In this document: positions 9,667 to 17,988 of the stretch, in pieces | How the letters are laid out: the number at the start of each line of letters is the position of its first letter | Position numbering within the stretch: position 1 is the first letter of the stretch | DNA from: Cryomorphaceae bacterium | GTDB lineage: Bacteria > Bacteroidota > Bacteroidia > Flavobacteriales > ECT2AJA-044 | Direction: 5' to 3' | DNA: 64,000 nt | Assembly (NCBI GenBank): GCA_017798125.1 | Contig: CP059070.1 | Span: 434,001-498,000 of the forward strand | The notes under the pieces: generated by a model | Seen by the model: only the letters and a program-made list of their open reading frames with translations | Database searches by the model: none | Told to the model about the DNA's origin: nothing | Translations under genes and position numbers: made by a program

Positions 9667-10089
9667 GTGAATCCTTTTAGTTCCCGAATCCACTTCCGCA
9701 ATACGGGTCTGCTCATCCTACGTCTGGGATATGGACTCAGCTTTGCCTTTATTCACGGCATGCCCAAGCTCCTTGGAGGGTATGATCGATGGGAGGCACT
9801 CGGCCGAAAAATGACCTATGTCGGAATTGATTTTTGGCCTGTCATGTGGGGGCTCTCGGCGGCCCTTGCCGAGACCATTGGAGGGCTCTTGATTGCCATC
9901 GGATGGGTCACCAAACCCGCAGCAGGATTCTTGGCCTTCACCATGATTGTGGCGGCAGCTATGCACCTCGGACAAGGCGAAGGCCTCCCAGGCGCGTCGC
10001 ACGCCTTGGAGGCCCTCGTCATTTTCATCGCCTTGATCTTTACCGGATCAGGCAAGTATTCTTTAGAGCAATATTTACTGGACCAGTAA
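9667..10089 (+). CDS. DoxX family membrane protein
   Basis: A 140-residue protein with four predicted membrane helices and the DoxX hallmark: an N-terminal LRLGYGLSFAFIHGMPKL helix in which an arginine and a glycine-rich stretch precede the HGxxKL turn. DoxX-fold proteins are associated with redox or quinone-linked membrane systems, but no exact reaction can be assigned. The start is a GTG at 9667, since no ATG occurs before the first helix. Its end overlaps the convergent T9SS gene by 15 bases. It diverges from DUF4271 across less than 50 bases. Confidence 0.85.
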   Translation: MNPFSSRIHFRNTGLLILRLGYGLSFAFIHGMPKLLGGYDRWEALGRKMTYVGIDFWPVMWGLSAALAETIGGLLIAIGWVTKPAAGFLAFTMIVAAAMHLGQGEGLPGASHALEALVIFIALIFTGSGKYSLEQYLLDQ

Positions 10090-10908
10090 GGGCTTCATTA
10101 ATGAACCCTGCTCACTAGAGAATTCTACCCAGTACGTACCATTGGCAACATCACTCAATTCAAGACGCACATCGTGTGATCCTTTTTGGTCGCTGTACCA
10201 AAGTTGTTGTACAAACTGACCTGAGCTGTTGTACATACGGACGTTCAACCAATCTGTTTGCTGGTCAAAAGAAAGTCTGGTGTAGTCTCGTGCTGGCAAT
10301 GGGTAGAATTTGGCTTGCAGCACATCTTCGGTCAATCCAACGGTCAAATCCTCGCTTACGGTTACTGCACCCATTGGCAATACGATATCGCCACTGTTGC
10401 CGCCATTTCCGTTCGCGAAGAGCAAAACGGCATAGAAGTTCACGTCTCCCGTACCACTTGCTGGAGCCGTCCACTGGAAGGTCCAAGAATTTGAGTTTCC
10501 GCTTGCCGTAATACTGCTGGAGGTATGGGTAATATGGCTCTGCCCATTCCCATTCACTTGGGTTCCCGCACCGGACATGAAGCCTCCGACTTTACTGTCA
10601 TCTGAAGCACGCTCAGCCGTAAAGCTGAATCCGATACGCGGTCCACCGAAAGATCCTCGATCTCCAGAAACGGTAATATCATAGGTCTGACCGGGAATAT
10701 ATCCACTGGCGGGAATTCCGCTGACGTCTACGTCGGCCATTTGATCGGTTACGGTACCGCCTGTGTGGCATCCGTTGGCACAGCTCACACCGTTATCGCC
10801 AGGGCTTCCGGTGCGACCAGAAGGCCCAGCAGAGCTGTTGGTTAAGGCCGGAGTGGCCATAAAGACTGCTGCCGCCGGCAGCAAAAGAAACAAGTAAACT
10901 TTTTTCAT
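10075..10908 (-). CDS. T9SS-secreted choice-of-anchor V protein
   Basis: A 277-residue exported protein. Residues 1-23 form a signal peptide (MKKVYLFLLLPAAAVFMATP). The mature start has the choice-of-anchor V pattern GRTGSPGDNG followed by a C-x3-CH motif (CANGCH) near residue 45, which resembles a heme or metal site, then an immunoglobulin-like beta domain with SGDRGSFGGPRIGFSF. The last ~80 residues are a T9SS type A sorting domain (KFYPLPARDYTRLSF and a closing GTYWVEFSSEQG segment), which directs outer-membrane translocation and surface attachment. It diverges from the acyl-CoA dehydrogenase. The ligand is unknown. Confidence 0.85.
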   Translation of the reverse strand: MKKVYLFLLLPAAAVFMATPALTNSSAGPSGRTGSPGDNGVSCANGCHTGGTVTDQMADVDVSGIPASGYIPGQTYDITVSGDRGSFGGPRIGFSFTAERASDDSKVGGFMSGAGTQVNGNGQSHITHTSSSITASGNSNSWTFQWTAPASGTGDVNFYAVLLFANGNGGNSGDIVLPMGAVTVSEDLTVGLTEDVLQAKFYPLPARDYTRLSFDQQTDWLNVRMYNSSGQFVQQLWYSDQKGSHDVRLELSDVANGTYWVEFSSEQGSLMKPLLVQ

Positions 10909-10961
10909 CTAGAGGACAGTTTAAGAGGTTGTGTTGAATAAGGGCGCAACAATAAATCCAT

Positions 10962-10969
10962 TACATTTG
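10962..10969 (+). promoter_or_regulatory. -7 element for the acyl-CoA dehydrogenase gene
   Basis: TACATTTG matches the Bacteroidota -7 consensus TAnnTTTG and lies 28 bases before the ATG at 10998. A TTG at 10934-10936 could be the -33 box, but the 25-base spacing is longer than usual. Confidence 0.5.
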
Positions 10970-10997
10970 TTCCGTTTTCAAAAGAAGCACTGTTGCC

Positions 10998-12179
10998 ATG
11001 GCCAAAACTGACCAATTTCAATCTCCGGATTACTACCTTTTTGATGATTTGCTTACTGAAGAGCACAAGCTCGTTAGAGACGCTACCCGCGATTGGGTAA
11101 AGCGCGAAGTGAGCCCCATTATTGAGGACTACGCACAACGCGCAGAATTCCCAACACAAATCGTCAAAGGACTAGCAGAAATCGGAGCCTTTGGACCTTA
11201 TATTCCTCAAGAATACGGAGGAGCCGGACTCGATCAAATGTCCTACGGACTTATGATGCAAGAGATCGAAAGAGGCGATTCTGGAGTAAGATCCACGTGT
11301 TCTGTACAGAGTTCGTTGGTTATGTACCCCATTTTCGCCTACGGAAATGAGGAGCAGCGCCAAAAATACTTGCCCAAACTCGCCTCCGGAGAGTTCGTCG
11401 GTTGCTTTGGTTTGACCGAGCCCAACCACGGATCCAACCCGGGAGGAATGACCACCAACTTCGTTGAAGACGGAGACCACTACGTCCTCAACGGTGCTAA
11501 AATGTGGATCTCAAATGCTCCATTCGCGGATGTTGCAGTCGTGTGGGCGAAGAACGAAGAAGGACGCATCCACGGACTCATCGTTGAGCGTGGCATGGAA
11601 GGGTTCTCTACGCCTGAAACCCATGGAAAATGGAGTTTGCGCGCCAGCGCAACGGGCGAGCTCGTATTCGAAAATGTCCGCGTTCCTAAAGCCAATTTAC
11701 TTCCCAATAAATCCGGCCTAGGTGCTCCACTTGGATGCTTGGACAGTGCCCGCTATGGAATTGCCTGGGGTGCACTGGGTGCAGCCATGGACTGCTACGA
11801 TACCGCCCTTCGCTATTCTAAGGAGCGCGAGCAGTTTGGAAGACCGATTGGCGGATTCCAATTGCAACAAAAGAAATTGGCCGAGATGATCACTGAGATC
11901 ACCAAAGCTCAGGCCTTGACCTGGCGATTGGGCCAATTAAAGAATGAGGGACGAGCAACATCTGCTCAGATCTCCATGGCTAAGCGCAACAATGTGGATA
12001 TGGCCTTGAAAGTGGCTCGTGAAGCACGACAAATGTTGGGTGGAATGGGCATCACAGGAGACTACCCCATCATGCGCCACATGATGAACCTCGAGTCGGT
12101 GGTTACCTATGAAGGCACCCATGACATTCACTTACTGATTACAGGATTGGATATTACTGGGCTGAACGCCTTTAAGTAA
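10998..12179 (+). CDS. gcdH: Acyl-CoA dehydrogenase, glutaryl-CoA dehydrogenase type
   Basis: FAD-dependent flavoenzyme that oxidatively decarboxylates glutaryl-CoA to crotonyl-CoA in lysine/tryptophan breakdown. The 393-residue protein shows FAD/substrate motifs GCFGLTEPNHGSNPGGM (about residue 135), KMWISNAPFADVAVVWAK and KEREQFGRPIGGFQLQQ. The catalytic base is expected in TYEGTHDIHLLITG near residue 370. The combination of LTEPNHGSNP with EGTHDIH is closer to GcdH than to short/medium-chain acyl-CoA dehydrogenases. It is monocistronic, with a short leader, and ends 1 base before the convergent ispG stop. Substrate specificity is inferred from the motifs only. Confidence 0.88.
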   Translation: MAKTDQFQSPDYYLFDDLLTEEHKLVRDATRDWVKREVSPIIEDYAQRAEFPTQIVKGLAEIGAFGPYIPQEYGGAGLDQMSYGLMMQEIERGDSGVRSTCSVQSSLVMYPIFAYGNEEQRQKYLPKLASGEFVGCFGLTEPNHGSNPGGMTTNFVEDGDHYVLNGAKMWISNAPFADVAVVWAKNEEGRIHGLIVERGMEGFSTPETHGKWSLRASATGELVFENVRVPKANLLPNKSGLGAPLGCLDSARYGIAWGALGAAMDCYDTALRYSKEREQFGRPIGGFQLQQKKLAEMITEITKAQALTWRLGQLKNEGRATSAQISMAKRNNVDMALKVAREARQMLGGMGITGDYPIMRHMMNLESVVTYEGTHDIHLLITGLDITGLNAFK

Positions 12180-12180
12180 T

Positions 12181-14124
12181 TCAAGAATGCGCCACGGCGG
12201 GCTCTACCCAGTCCCCGTGCTCACGTATCAGTTCAATCAATTCGTCAAGCGCATGTTCCGCTGGAATATTCCGCTTCACGACCTCTTTTTCCTTGTACAA
12301 GGTAATCTTGCCCGGACCGGTTCCCACGTAGCCGTAGTCCGCATCCGCCATTTCACCCGGGCCGTTGACGATGCATCCCATGATGCCGATTTTCACGCCC
12401 TTCAAGTGATCCGTGCGCTGACGAATCATGGCCGTGGTTTCCTGCAGATCAAAGAGGGTACGACCACAACTGGGACAGCTGATGTATTCCGTCTTACTGA
12501 TCCTGGTGCGCGTCGCTTGCAAAATGCCGAACATGGTCGCGTTCACGGTCTTGGCAGAAACCGAAGCATCGGCCTCCGACCAAACGCCATCGCCAAATCC
12601 GTCGATGAACAAGGCCCCTAAGTCCGTCGCTGAGAAGAGTTGAAAATCTTCTGCGCCTACGGCGCGATAAGCCCGTCGAACCACCACAGGAATCTCCAGG
12701 TTCAGTCGCAACAATTCCATAAAAGCGCGACGCTGCTCAGCCATGCCGTGGTCGTGATGGGTCTCGAGCACGAGGATGGCCGTGGCATCGGCCCGTAGGG
12801 CCAAAATAAACTCCTCCTGAAAAAGGTCCTTCAAGTCGGCACGGACAAAATTTCGTTCGGTACTGCGCGGATGATCGCTCAGATACTGCTCCGGAGTCAA
12901 AAGAGGATAGTGCCGGTCTTTCATTTCCCAGAACTGGGCGTTCTGGATGACGCCCAAGGTCCCTGGCAAATCAAAATCGACGCCGTGATCGCCTACGAAG
13001 GCGTAGTCACAGGCCTGGTCGGCCAAGTTCCACTTATCCAAAGGCACGCTGTAGGTGTATCCTACCGGAAAGAGGGTGGCCGGAGTGATTTGATCTCGGT
13101 CGCTGAAATCAGCAACAACCACTGGTACATTTTTACCCCCAACATTACCCACAGCAGCGGTATGCCGGCGCGTGTATTCAAAGGGATTATAGGGAAGCTC
13201 GTCAAGGCTCGGAATAGACTTCGCGTCACTCCGATGCTTATAGCGTTCGGCCAATCGGCGCGCCACGGGAATTTCCGCTTCAGGCTCTTCAGTCAAGGAA
13301 ACGCGAATGGTATCGCCTAAACCGTCCTCGAGCAGTGTTCCAATGCCCACGGCTGACTTGATTCGGCCATCTTCTCCTTCCCCAGCTTCGGTGACTCCGA
13401 GGTGCAAGGGATAGTTCATGCCTTCGCGATAGAAGTAGTGCATAAGAAGGCGATAGGCTTGAACCATGACTTGTGGATTGCTCGCCTTCATGGAGAGCAC
13501 GATGTCGTGATAGTCCAGATCTCGGCATATGCGAAGGAACTCCATCGCCGATTCGACCATTCCCATTGGGGTGTCTCCATAACGGCTCAGAATCCGGTCG
13601 CTCAGCGAACCGTGATTGGTCCCGATGCGCATCGCCGTTCCGTTCTCTTTACAGAGCAAAACCAAGGGCTCAAACCTCTTGCGGATTCGATCTAATTCGG
13701 CCGCATAGCTCTCGTCCGTATAGTCGATTTCCTCGAACTTCTTTTTGTCCGCGTAATTGCCTGGGTTGACCCGAACTTTCTCGACAATACCCGCCGCAAT
13801 TTCTGCAGCATTTGGGGTAAAGTGGATGTCGGCCACCAGGGGCGTATCGTAACCTCTAGCACGCAATTCATCCTTGATGGGTCTGAGGTTTTCCGCATCC
13901 CGCTTGCTCGGGGCGGTAATGCGTACCAATTCACAACCGGCGTCAATCATCCGTATGGATTGCTCCACCGTTCCCTCGGTGTCCATAGTATCGGTTGTGG
14001 TCATGGACTGAAGGCGAATGGGGTTTTCACCACCAAAACCTACTGATCCAATCTGAACCGGACGTGAGGTAAATCTCCTGTGCTGAAATAAACTTTCGCA
14101 GTAGCGATAGTCTTCTGGTGTCAT
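12181..14124 (-). CDS. ispG: 4-hydroxy-3-methylbut-2-enyl diphosphate synthase IspG, long form
   Basis: The penultimate step of the MEP isoprenoid pathway: reductive conversion of methylerythritol cyclodiphosphate to HMBPP by a [4Fe-4S] enzyme. At 647 residues this is the long form with an extra domain between the N-terminal TIM barrel (VQIGSVGFGG, VRVNPGN, RIGTNHGSL) and the C-terminal reductase-like domain, as in plants, Chlamydia and Bacteroidota. Cluster ligands are expected in CPSCGRTLF (two Cys) and GCIVNGPGEMADADYG (one Cys), followed by a conserved Glu. ATG 14124 gives the family N-terminus MTPEDYRYCESL. It starts 7 bases after the stop of the PNGase-like gene. Exact copies or variants of the dispersed palindrome occur at 12652 and 12787. 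Confidence 0.95.
   Translation of the reverse strand: MTPEDYRYCESLFQHRRFTSRPVQIGSVGFGGENPIRLQSMTTTDTMDTEGTVEQSIRMIDAGCELVRITAPSKRDAENLRPIKDELRARGYDTPLVADIHFTPNAAEIAAGIVEKVRVNPGNYADKKKFEEIDYTDESYAAELDRIRKRFEPLVLLCKENGTAMRIGTNHGSLSDRILSRYGDTPMGMVESAMEFLRICRDLDYHDIVLSMKASNPQVMVQAYRLLMHYFYREGMNYPLHLGVTEAGEGEDGRIKSAVGIGTLLEDGLGDTIRVSLTEEPEAEIPVARRLAERYKHRSDAKSIPSLDELPYNPFEYTRRHTAAVGNVGGKNVPVVVADFSDRDQITPATLFPVGYTYSVPLDKWNLADQACDYAFVGDHGVDFDLPGTLGVIQNAQFWEMKDRHYPLLTPEQYLSDHPRSTERNFVRADLKDLFQEEFILALRADATAILVLETHHDHGMAEQRRAFMELLRLNLEIPVVVRRAYRAVGAEDFQLFSATDLGALFIDGFGDGVWSEADASVSAKTVNATMFGILQATRTRISKTEYISCPSCGRTLFDLQETTAMIRQRTDHLKGVKIGIMGCIVNGPGEMADADYGYVGTGPGKITLYKEKEVVKRNIPAEHALDELIELIREHGDWVEPAVAHS
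12652..12668 (+). repeat. Dispersed palindrome, exact copy A (in ispG)
   Basis: TGCGCCTACGGCGCGAT. Its stem TTGCGCC-like arm, TAC loop and GGCGC arm are followed by CGAT. Orientation is opposite to the coding strand; the bases read through a YRAVGA peptide. A 24-base match with one difference is shared with the copy at 58277. Confidence 0.85.
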
Positions 14125-14131
14125 GTATTCT

Positions 14132-16102
14132 TTATTGAATGACAATTTTCTCGGTGCGCAATTCTTGACTGGTACGCGCCTGCAGGAAATAAACACCTGC
14201 GGGCTGATGACTCAGGTCGACCTCCCACCGGTATTCGAGTCTCGGCTCCACTTCTTCGCTGGCCACAACCCGGCCCTGAAGGTCGGTGATGGTCAGTACT
14301 GTGGTTTCCGCACTACTCTGTGCGTACTCCACCGAGAAAACACCTGTGCTTGGATTTGGATAAACCTCCAGCCACAAGGAAAGTTCTTCAGGCACGGAGA
14401 ACCCGCTGGTCACCGTAAACTCGTAGTCGTGACGCGTTCCAAAATCAGGCTTGAACACCTTGAGGATTCCCCCATCTACTGCACGAAGTCGGCAATAGCC
14501 AGAGCCTTCATTGTCCGCCCACCAACTGAGGCCGTTCTTACCGCTATCGTTCAATCGGAAGTGATAACATCCTTGCGACAATTGGAAGGTGTCGCGGTGG
14601 ATGGTGTTGTTGGCCAGATTGTTCCCAGAGTACAAGACGGTTCCATTGTAATCCTCTAAAGTCCAGCTCGTCTGATGTCCCATGAGGTTGGTGCGCAGCT
14701 CTAGGTAGATGTCCTTGGGATGATCGGGCACCAATTCTATGGATCGTTCTTGACGATCGTTCCATGATGTTCCATCCGTCCCTTGACCGTTCACATCGAT
14801 GATTTCCGCATAAAACATCGGAGGAAAAAGGGTCCCGACATATCCCACTGGGAGGTCGACAAGAGCACTCTCCCCATAAGCCAGGTTTCCCGTCCAGGTA
14901 TGGACTGTTGGACCGCCTCCAGCCGCATACTGAATCTCAACGCTGGTCAGTGGCGTGGCCCCGTAGTTTTTAATTTCCACTTGTGCATTTCCGCAAATGG
15001 GGTTCATGCGTCGGTACTCTTCGTGATCACTCGGCGCCAAGACATTCTCAATGGCCGCATCTAGGGTGCGGTTGAATCCACCGTATTGGAACAAGACCGC
15101 ACTGAAAAAATAAGAAGGGGTCTGTGTACCGCTCCAAGCGTAGTTCTGGATTCCCAGATCGACCTCATGGGTTTGACCAGCGGTCACATGTGGAGTTAAT
15201 TCATGCCAATATCCGGTAGCTTTTGACCCCGGACACCAGTTGGCCCGATCATAGAGCCAAGTTCCCCCTTGCGGATAGATGGGGTTTAACCCGCAATCGT
15301 CACGCCACATGCTCTGAGTAACGTGCTGTGTTCCATCGACGAAGACGTAGTAATCACGCGGGCAGAACTCAGCGCAATTGACATTATTATCAAAACCGTG
15401 TCCACTCGTAATAACGCGCATGGCTGCACCCTGCATTCCGGCGTCCATTGCGACATCTTGCGGTGTTAAGAAGAGTGAATCTACCGTTGATTGATTCTGA
15501 TACTGAAAACTTCGATTGACCAAGGTTGTCATGGACAGAACATCTCGTGGCGGTGTTCCTTCAATCATGTGAAACGTCACGGTCGCTGAAAAACCACTCG
15601 ACCATCCGCTGTATCGAGCCCGTATGCGCACACTGTCTTGAAGAAGCATTTGATAGTCGGTCACATCGTAGTAGAATCGATGACTCCAGTTGTTGTTGTA
15701 GCCTTGCTGATTGTTGGCCATATAACCGCCATAAGGAGTAATCGCACGCCCCAGTTCGTAGTCGTCGAAAACTTGAAAGACGTTCCAAGTGGTGTCAATG
15801 ACAGTTCCATTGGTATCAATACTTGCAATGGTCGAATCGAATGTCCCGGTCGGAATTTGAGCGATGATCTGAGTGGTATAATCCCAATCGCTGCAACCGT
15901 TACTGGCGCAGCCCATTTCGTATTCCATGACCACGCGGCCAAAAGTTTGTCCCGACGGAAAAACGGCCCATTCATCGTAGTTTCCATACCAAGTCATGTC
16001 CATAGCCTGCTGAGCCGTAACAATGGTGGTGTCTCCAGGGGCCGCCTGTGCGGAAAATGATAAGCCCAACACAAGGGCGAGCAGTCGTACTTTCCTATTC
16101 AT
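14132..16102 (-). CDS. PNGase F-like T9SS-secreted protein
   Basis: A 656-residue exported protein with a signal peptide (residues 1-20). Residues ~25-355 resemble both domains of Elizabethkingia peptide-N-glycosidase F, which cleaves N-glycans from glycoproteins: CSDWDY at 70-75 aligns with the region of catalytic D60, and NCAEFC at 241-246 with that of E206. The PNGase C-domain patterns WRDDCGLNPIYPQGGTW and NWCPGSKA are present. The residue at PNGase F E118 has no acidic counterpart here (RARYSGWSSG). A CARDB-like segment, a second beta domain and a type A T9SS tail (VYPNPSTGVFSVEY) follow. The ATG overlaps the DUF502 stop (ATGA), so the two are coupled. Activity is uncertain. Confidence 0.8.
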   Translation of the reverse strand: MNRKVRLLALVLGLSFSAQAAPGDTTIVTAQQAMDMTWYGNYDEWAVFPSGQTFGRVVMEYEMGCASNGCSDWDYTTQIIAQIPTGTFDSTIASIDTNGTVIDTTWNVFQVFDDYELGRAITPYGGYMANNQQGYNNNWSHRFYYDVTDYQMLLQDSVRIRARYSGWSSGFSATVTFHMIEGTPPRDVLSMTTLVNRSFQYQNQSTVDSLFLTPQDVAMDAGMQGAAMRVITSGHGFDNNVNCAEFCPRDYYVFVDGTQHVTQSMWRDDCGLNPIYPQGGTWLYDRANWCPGSKATGYWHELTPHVTAGQTHEVDLGIQNYAWSGTQTPSYFFSAVLFQYGGFNRTLDAAIENVLAPSDHEEYRRMNPICGNAQVEIKNYGATPLTSVEIQYAAGGGPTVHTWTGNLAYGESALVDLPVGYVGTLFPPMFYAEIIDVNGQGTDGTSWNDRQERSIELVPDHPKDIYLELRTNLMGHQTSWTLEDYNGTVLYSGNNLANNTIHRDTFQLSQGCYHFRLNDSGKNGLSWWADNEGSGYCRLRAVDGGILKVFKPDFGTRHDYEFTVTSGFSVPEELSLWLEVYPNPSTGVFSVEYAQSSAETTVLTITDLQGRVVASEEVEPRLEYRWEVDLSHQPAGVYFLQARTSQELRTEKIVIQ

Positions 16103-16662
16103 TTCTTCAATTTTTGATCAACTTCCGTGACGCCGCCTGAAACGATAAACTTCATGATCTCCGCCGGATTGGCATCAATCGGGGTCACGTACTGTTTCGG
16201 TACTAAAAAGAGTTGCCCGCTAAACGCGTAACTGTGTGGAACGTAGACGGCGATTAAATCTTCTTCTACGTGAATTCTGCTCAGGTCCTCCTCCGTTACA
16301 AATCCCAGCCTTTCGATGCCCGAGTGTTCGTAGAGCTTTATGCTCACCGGCTTCTTAAATGCCCGCTTGGATCCGACAAAAGCCTGAATGAGATCCTTCA
16401 TCGAGGTGTAAATCAAGTTGACCAAGGGGGCTCTGGTCAACAAGTTTTCAATGAAGGTGATGATGGGCAGGGTAATCAAATACGATCCGATCCAGCCGAT
16501 TATGGTAATGGCCAAGACCATGGTCAGAATGCCCAAACCTGGATATTCAAAAGGTAAAAGACCGTCGACAATCACAAAGGCTTCGTAGAGAACATACACC
16601 GTCACTCCAATAGGCACGAGGTACAAAAGTCCCTGTAGAAAATACTTGGCGAGCGTCTTCAT
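16099..16662 (-). CDS. DUF502 membrane protein
   Basis: A 187-residue inner-membrane protein. Two hydrophobic segments (about residues 8-28 and 38-62) are followed by the DUF502 pattern PLVNLIYTSMKDLIQAFVG and a C-terminal soluble beta-rich part with the typical VYVPHSYAFSGQLFLVPKQ and the ending IMKFIVSGGV. The function of DUF502 is unknown. ATG 16662 (MKTLAKYFLQG) is chosen because the longer frame adds a non-homologous polar stretch. It is coupled by an ATGA overlap to the PNGase-like gene, which may simply reflect compaction. Confidence 0.85.
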   Translation of the reverse strand: MKTLAKYFLQGLLYLVPIGVTVYVLYEAFVIVDGLLPFEYPGLGILTMVLAITIIGWIGSYLITLPIITFIENLLTRAPLVNLIYTSMKDLIQAFVGSKRAFKKPVSIKLYEHSGIERLGFVTEEDLSRIHVEEDLIAVYVPHSYAFSGQLFLVPKQYVTPIDANPAEIMKFIVSGGVTEVDQKLKK

Positions 16663-16710
16663 GGGGCTAAGATAGCCATTCTTACATCGAAGATCACTGC
16701 ATGCAAACAC

Positions 16711-16739
16711 TTGATAATCAGCTTTATTTAGTACTTTCC
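16711..16739 (+). promoter_or_regulatory. Candidate promoter of the secreted 244-residue protein
   Basis: A TTG at 16711-16713 and TACTTTCC at 16732-16739 are separated by 18 bases, close to the Bacteroidota TTG/TAnnTTTG layout although the last two bases of the -7 box differ. The ATG follows at 16767. Confidence 0.35.
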
Positions 16740-16766
16740 ATTCCAAACCAAAACCCAAACTTGACT

Positions 16767-17501
16767 ATGAAAAAAATAATTGCACTCTCGTTCCTGTTCG
16801 CGCTTCCACTGCTGAGCTGGGCGCAAGATGAATCGGCGGAGGAAGACTCGGGTCCTGCGTACATGATGGTTCAGCTCACGTATATTCTTCCTGAAATTGG
16901 CATGGAGGATGATTTTGAGGAGGCCGTCCTTAAACACAACGAAAAGTATCACAGCGAATCTCCCTACACCAGTCAGCTTTGGCGCGTGAGATCTGGTGAA
17001 GACGCGGGCTGGTATATCTGGACTATGGGACCCATGATCTATTCAGACCTGGAAGGTGCTCCCGGAAAAGGAGACCACAATGATGCTTGGAACAAGAATG
17101 TTGCGCCCATGATCTCCGAGTACGGGCACAATGAAAACTGGGTCTATAAAGAGGATTGGTCCCATTCTGACGGTTCCCGAAACGATCATGAAATCGTGTG
17201 GTTTATGGATGTTGAGGAAACCGAAAAGGACCGCTTTGCTGCCTTTATGAATAAAGTAGGTAAATTGTACCAAGAAGTCGACAAGCCCTTCATGAGCTGG
17301 AGTGGTTCGTTTACGTCCTATGGACGAGACTATGCTTTAGTCATCCCATTTGCCGACTACTCGTGGTTTGATACCAGTAATTGGGACATAGAAACCGACT
17401 TTGACGAAATGTACGGAGAAGGCTCATGGGAGATGGGCATGGAGATGATGGACGAAATTGTAGTGAAACAAACCGACGCGCTTTGGGATCGTGTCAAATA
17501 A
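16767..17501 (+). CDS. Secreted protein of unknown function
   Basis: A 244-residue protein with a clear signal peptide (MKKIIALSFLFALPLLSWAQ, cleavage probably after residue 19 or 20). The mature part is strongly acidic and rich in Trp, Tyr and Met. Two related-looking halves (residues 30-130 and 140-244) each hold alternating strand/helix patterns with aromatic clusters (WYIWTMGPM; EIVWFMDVEE; DYALVIPFADYSWFD), which suggests a duplicated dimeric alpha-beta-barrel-like fold; this is inference. There is no T9SS tail or lipobox, so it should be periplasmic or released. It is monocistronic and followed by a strong terminator. I do not recognise a family. Confidence 0.75.
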   Translation: MKKIIALSFLFALPLLSWAQDESAEEDSGPAYMMVQLTYILPEIGMEDDFEEAVLKHNEKYHSESPYTSQLWRVRSGEDAGWYIWTMGPMIYSDLEGAPGKGDHNDAWNKNVAPMISEYGHNENWVYKEDWSHSDGSRNDHEIVWFMDVEETEKDRFAAFMNKVGKLYQEVDKPFMSWSGSFTSYGRDYALVIPFADYSWFDTSNWDIETDFDEMYGEGSWEMGMEMMDEIVVKQTDALWDRVK

Positions 17502-17529
17502 TATTCCCCTTTGATCAAACCCTGAAAGA

Positions 17530-17552
17530 CCCCGCCAAGAGCGGGGTTTTTT
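17530..17552 (+). terminator. Rho-independent terminator
   Basis: The stem CCCCGC/GCGGGG (17530-17535 and 17541-17546) with a CAAGA loop is followed by six T residues at 17547-17552, 28 bases after the stop at 17501. It ends within the last bases of the convergent MmcQ/YjbR gene. Confidence 0.85.
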
Positions 17553-17901
17553 ATTGGAGCTCCTCGCGGACTTTTTTAGGCAAGCTTTTGAAAATAAGGT
17601 CATAGCTGTCTCGAATCCAGCCGAAGATGATTTCCGATTCTATGGAGCCGTCCATAATGACCTGATTCCAGTACTTTTTATTCAAATGCCAGCCGGGCTC
17701 CACCGCAGGATAATCCGCTCGGGTCTCCAGGACATTTTCAGGCGTCATTTTCAGTGAAATTTGAGCTGGCGTTTTTTCGAGCGGGAGAAAGGCAAAAATT
17801 TTATTTCCAACGCGCATGACCAGCGTATCGGCATCAAAAGGAAAATCCTCGGTCACGTGTGGCAAGGACAAACAAGCTTCTCGGAGTTCTTCGTAATTCA
17901 T
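17551..17901 (-). CDS. MmcQ/YjbR family protein
   Basis: A 116-residue cytoplasmic protein of the MmcQ/YjbR (DUF419) double-wing family, which is structurally related to DNA-binding domains. Supporting motifs are LPHVTEDFPFDADTLVMRVGNKIFAFL near residues 13-40, the ISLKMTPE strand, and the C-terminal VEPGWHLNKKYWNQVIMDG with IRDSYDLIF. Members often act as small accessory or DNA-binding proteins of unknown target. It starts at ATG 17901, divergent from the V-type ATPase operon across 87 bases. It stands alone on its strand. Confidence 0.88.
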   Translation of the reverse strand: MNYEELREACLSLPHVTEDFPFDADTLVMRVGNKIFAFLPLEKTPAQISLKMTPENVLETRADYPAVEPGWHLNKKYWNQVIMDGSIESEIIFGWIRDSYDLIFKSLPKKVREELQ

Positions 17902-17988
17902 AGGACCAGGAAATTAATCAAGACCTAACAAAATTCATTTTTTTTCTCTTGAAATTGAACCTAATTAGCCCTAGATAATCACACCCCT

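Noticed and set aside
14132-16102. A frameshift in the PNGase-like gene
   Set aside because: The frame runs unbroken through the signal peptide, both PNGase-like domains and the T9SS tail.
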